Positions 60,547-64,000 of a stretch of 64,000 nt of DNA are shown one piece after another. The notes below the pieces were generated by a model. It did no database searches and had not been told where the DNA came from. It was given only the letters and a program-made list of their open reading frames with translations. A program made the position numbers and the translations under genes. Every line of letters begins with the position of its first letter. Position 1 is the first letter of the stretch. Source of the stretch: Psilocybe azurescens (taxonomy: Eukaryota > Basidiomycota > Agaricomycetes > Agaricales > Agrocybaceae); assembly GCA_023853785.1 (NCBI GenBank), contig JAJIRX010000719.1, positions 1 to 64,000 of the forward strand. Direction: 5' to 3'.

Positions 60547-61459
60547 TGTCGAGTGGGTTGTGAGTCGAATAGTACGACTCGATTACTTAGGAACCCCATT
60601 GGTTCGCGGGAGGTACCGCTCGGCATTCCTCCGGCTCATATCGTATGCGCCATCGGAGTTTAAAATTAATGCGGTGGCCTATAAACAAATTTTCACAGCT
60701 GTACACTTCCTTGTTCCTCTGTCTTCGATGTTGTTAACGTCAAACTCCCTTCGCCTTTTGGTTCAAATGGTCAGTCTACCTTTCTGTTATTTTGTTATCC
60801 TTCCTCTTCCCTCTACCATCTCGAGAACGATGAATAAGAATTCACATATCAAGCTCAACAGTCTTAGGGATTTATCCCACTGCTGATCCCATTCTGCAAT
60901 TCTGACACACCCTTATCTTTGACTTCGTTCTATTTTTTTCGATTGTACTGACCCTCTTACCCAGACTTCGGACAACGATTGTCGTTCTTATCTTTGAACT
61001 TTAATGTCTCTGGTTTGGCTACTACCGTGCCAGTACTCCGCCGTTCGCACCATTGAAGTTTACACATTACCATTCGACATGTGAATGGGAGTGTTCTACG
61101 AGTCGGATGAGACGTTATTCGTTATTTACATTCCTCGGTTGTATATCCCCTCCATGTGTATCGTCATTGGTCTATAATTCATGCTTCTTTTCCTATCTTT
61201 ATGATCTTTTGTGTTCGTTGGCTTATGTCTCAGTGTCTTTGCACTTGGGCATCTGAGTAAGATAATTCTATGAGGGGTGCAACTGGTTGCAATGAAGATT
61301 TTACGCGTCGTCGGCGCAATGAAATTTTTGTTGCCATTTGTCATTGGAAGACCTTGCTAACCGTGCGAACATTGATGCATTATGTAATATGAACATGAGC
61401 CACCAGTGGTACGCCTGATTCTCTCGCTGCGAATTACTTCACTCATCTCCCTCATCAAT
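60547..61459. other. 0.9 kb divergent intergenic region between UPF3 and SYF2
   Basis: Should contain both promoters. It is rich in pyrimidine tracts on the plus strand (about 60900-61250). No gene seen. Confidence 0.55.
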
Positions 61460-62689
61460 ATGCCGCCACGAACAAAGAAGGGCAAAAACCTGCACCCAAG
61501 AAAGCAGCAGAAGCTACACCGCCACCTGTTGACCCAGAAACCACCGGCGACGAGATCGCGGAAGATGTGACAATGGCTGGCGTTGAAGAGAGTAATCCTG
61601 GCTCGAGCAAGTCTGGAGATGTCACACCAACAGAACCAGAGGCTGGGGCGAAAGTTGAAACGAAGAAAATGACACTGGAGGAGCGGAAAGCTAAGCTGGA
61701 CCAGCTGCGCAAGAAGATGGTGCATTTCGCTCTCATTCTCGACCTGCAACGACGTATGGATCGCTGACCGTGACTTTCTGACTTCTAGGCCGCTTCAACG
61801 AAGGCCAATCGTACTGCACTCGTTGAAGAGTCTGCAAAGGCGAAGGTTACTGCTCGAGACGCTGCTCGTTTAGACAGGCAGCGGAAGTTGGCCGAAACAC
61901 TGCGTTTGAAGGCAGACGCAGAGGAAAGGGGCGAGGACGTGGAGCGACAGAAGAATTGGGAGTATACCATTGAAGAGAATGATGAATGGGAGAAAAGCTT
62001 GCTCGCAAGAAGCGGAGAGCAGACTTTGAGTTCCATGGTACGCTCTGGGTGCTATCGCCTAGTAAAGCGAGCCGAATATACTGACGTGATTGTCACTTTC
62101 CACCAGACGATGCGCATGCTGCCCGGAGACGGTACAAGAAAGACTTAGACCTCATCAAGCCCGACCTCACCTCATATAATAAGCAGAAAGCTATCGCTAT
62201 GGGCCAGAACGCTGGTGCTCTAGTGGGATTTGATCCAATTGCAGGATCTTCATCCGAGGTGGCCATCAGCCAGGAACAAAGACTGGCCGCGGAGGACCTT
62301 TACAGGGATGCGAACACACTTATCTATGGCGACAGCAAACCTTCAGAGGATGCCATTGACAGAGTAGTCAGCAAGATTAACAAGGAGTAAGTATTATTGC
62401 TTGTGGAACCCCATCTGGCTTTCGTTCTAATCTTTTCGCGTCTATCTTTAGTATCGACAAGAAGGGCAAATTCTCTCGCAAGCGCCTCAACGAAGAAGAG
62501 GGCGATATCACATATATCAACGAGCACAATCGCGTTTTCAACAAAAGGTATTTATCAGCTTTATTATGGACGCCTTTCGTCATTTGCTAAATGGTCCGCC
62601 TTCCTTTTTTTCAAAAAAAGATTGCCCGTTACTACGACAAATATACGGCCGAGATTCGCGCCAGCTTCGAACGAGGGACAGCTCTCTAA
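61460..62689 (+). CDS. SYF2: pre-mRNA-splicing factor SYF2
   Basis: A Prp19-complex associated splicing factor in the nucleus. Exons: 61460-61719, 61789-62037, 62107-62386, 62452-62547, 62621-62689, about 315 residues. It starts MPPRTKKGK, with an acidic/Thr-Pro leader, then MTLEERKAKLDQLRKKM. Exon 2 encodes ANRTALVEESAKAKVTARDA, RLDRQRKLAETLRLKADAEE and NWEYTIEENDEWEK. Exon 3 has DLDLIKPDLTSYNKQKAIAM. The conserved end is KGKFSRKRLNEEEGDITYIN, then YYDKYTAEIRASFERGTAL. Three A runs (61484-61488, 61993-61996, 62543-62546) are each one base shorter than the family alignment needs; read literally, the frame breaks three times. The order, spacing and splice sites otherwise fit well. Confidence 0.9.
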
Positions 62690-64000
62690 ATGCACCTTCG
62701 TTTTCTTCCATGTTTCCGCTCGAGCTTGCAAGCATCCTCCTGAACCATTATCACATTCTGGAAACCCGCGATTTCAGTTTTGAAAACACCATTGCACCTT
62801 TTTATCTCCATTTTGTATTGCTAATTTAATGCTGTAATATTGTAAAGACACGACACGAAACTAGACAACGGGACTATCTAGAGTCTACTCAATTGACAGC
62901 AGTGGTCTAAAAGAGTGCGCGTCCCGTGGTCACCGTCCCGGTCAAGTTACTTTCTCCAGAAAACCGTGTTTCAATCGGGATTTCTGTTGGGTTCGTCTAA
63001 CGTCGGTCTTTACTCAATTGTATCATCGATTTTTTTTCTCAGGATTACCAGACCATCCATATTGATCGCCAACCTTCGCAAAGCTCTAATTCTGGTGGCT
63101 ATCAAACGCAGCGTCGCCCAGCAAAATGTTGTGACGAAGTATAAGGATCGTAGTGGCAGTTATACCTTCATAAATGAAGGCTTCTTTCTGATCTGATAAC
63201 TCTTGAATCCCAACCAAAGTTTTGAGAAACTTGACGAGTTGTTGTTACCATTATATGCTGCTAAAATTCTTGACATGTCCCCAATCCCACAATAATCTCA
63301 TGGCTACCCATTCGGACGATTCAAAAATGTGTAAAGTCCCCTATCGCTAAACTTTTATCACCATCGCCTCAGAGGAAACCACAGGACGGTGAGCATTATA
63401 GCTACAGTTCCCTTCTTTTTCTAAGACACTCCCTACATTTTCTGACCGAATTACTACATTTTCAGTTTTGTATTCACTTCTCATGACCGGATTCAACATC
63501 TAGTTCAAGGTTGCTACCAACTTTGTTAACTCAGCAAACCCTCACTGGATTAGGAATGGTTGGGGAGCTCATTGCATTCAGGGATACGAGCTCCCAGAAC
63601 AGGCGTGGATGGTATCTCAACTGCACAGACGAATTTGTCAATTTACCTTCATTAGCTTCAATTCGGAGCCCATTATTACTCACGACTGAGCTTGCAAAGT
63701 ACATTGCTCATGCAGCCGCCTCCAGTTTGTACTTATTCAATGAAGTTGTGCCATCCATCCACCCTATCCCTCTGACACGACATCTAGGCTTCCAAACGTC
63801 ACGGTACATGTTGAGCTAGCCTAGTTGTCTTCAATTTGGTTGTGCATATGTGCAGATCTACAGCGAGTTCCCAAAGAACAATTAAAATTCATCGTGTTAC
63901 GGCCCTAATAAGAGTCCAAGACGGTCAACGACCAACTGAAACTGAGGGAGTGGTACCTCGGAGCCAAGAAACCTGCTATGTTTTAGTGCTGTAGTTAAAC
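62690..64000. other. 1.3 kb after SYF2 to the window end, no gene supported
   Basis: ORFs 62915-63196 and 63511-63819 (plus) are short and unrecognised. Confidence 0.45.

Overview
The window looks like nuclear DNA of a filamentous basidiomycete (Agaricomycetes). The genes are intron-dense, with GT-AG introns mostly about 50-70 nt. Gene content fits this: a GT48 beta-1,3-glucan synthase, a velvet-family regulator, thaumatin-like wall proteins, expanded F-box families, and a multi-copy protein family I know only from mushrooms. No bacterial, plasmid or CRISPR features are present.

Layout. 1-6208: a minus-strand Ty3/Gypsy chromovirus, cut by the left window edge. Its LTRs carry 60-bp tandem repeats. 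It sits inside a host gene (6209-8600, minus) that is also split by a 420-bp foldback element (7211-7630) with a perfect 8-bp target duplication (hAT-like). 10.6-12.6 kb: an inverted pair of NTF2/SnoaL-like genes. 13.3-15.1 kb: an F-box family paralogue. 17-19.1 kb: NADP-isocitrate dehydrogenase with a mitochondrial leader exon. 20.4-21.3 kb: an unknown, probably tail-anchored protein. 23.4-23.9 kb: tRNA-Met(CAT) with a TA-flanked MITE 17 bp from its 5' end. 25-26.4 kb: velvet factor. 29.2-30.4 kb: mitochondrial Mn superoxide dismutase with two micro-exons. 31.3-34.2 kb: F-box/LRR-like protein. 37.3-39.8 kb: fuller F-box/CxxC paralogue. 40.8-41.2 kb: small secreted protein. 42.3-47.2 kb: tandem thaumatin-like proteins. 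48.4-54.8 kb: FKS1, 13 exons. 58.8-60.5 kb: UPF3 (nonsense-mediated decay). 61.5-62.7 kb: SYF2 (spliceosome). Most remaining stretches show no gene I can support.

Functional links. The thaumatin-like pair lies directly downstream of the glucan synthase, so potential wall-glucan remodelling enzymes sit beside the enzyme that makes the polymer. UPF3 and SYF2 are divergently transcribed RNA-processing genes.

Main caution. At least 15 places in otherwise well-conserved genes, including core ones (FKS1, SYF2, UPF3), change frame by one base at a short homopolymer. This looks more like residual consensus error than mass pseudogenisation, so 'broken' genes here should not be called pseudogenes from this sequence alone. 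I did not find a clearly undescribed multi-gene system. The most interesting items are the nested insertions in one gene, the mirror-image SnoaL-like pair, and the unassigned tail-anchored and secreted proteins.
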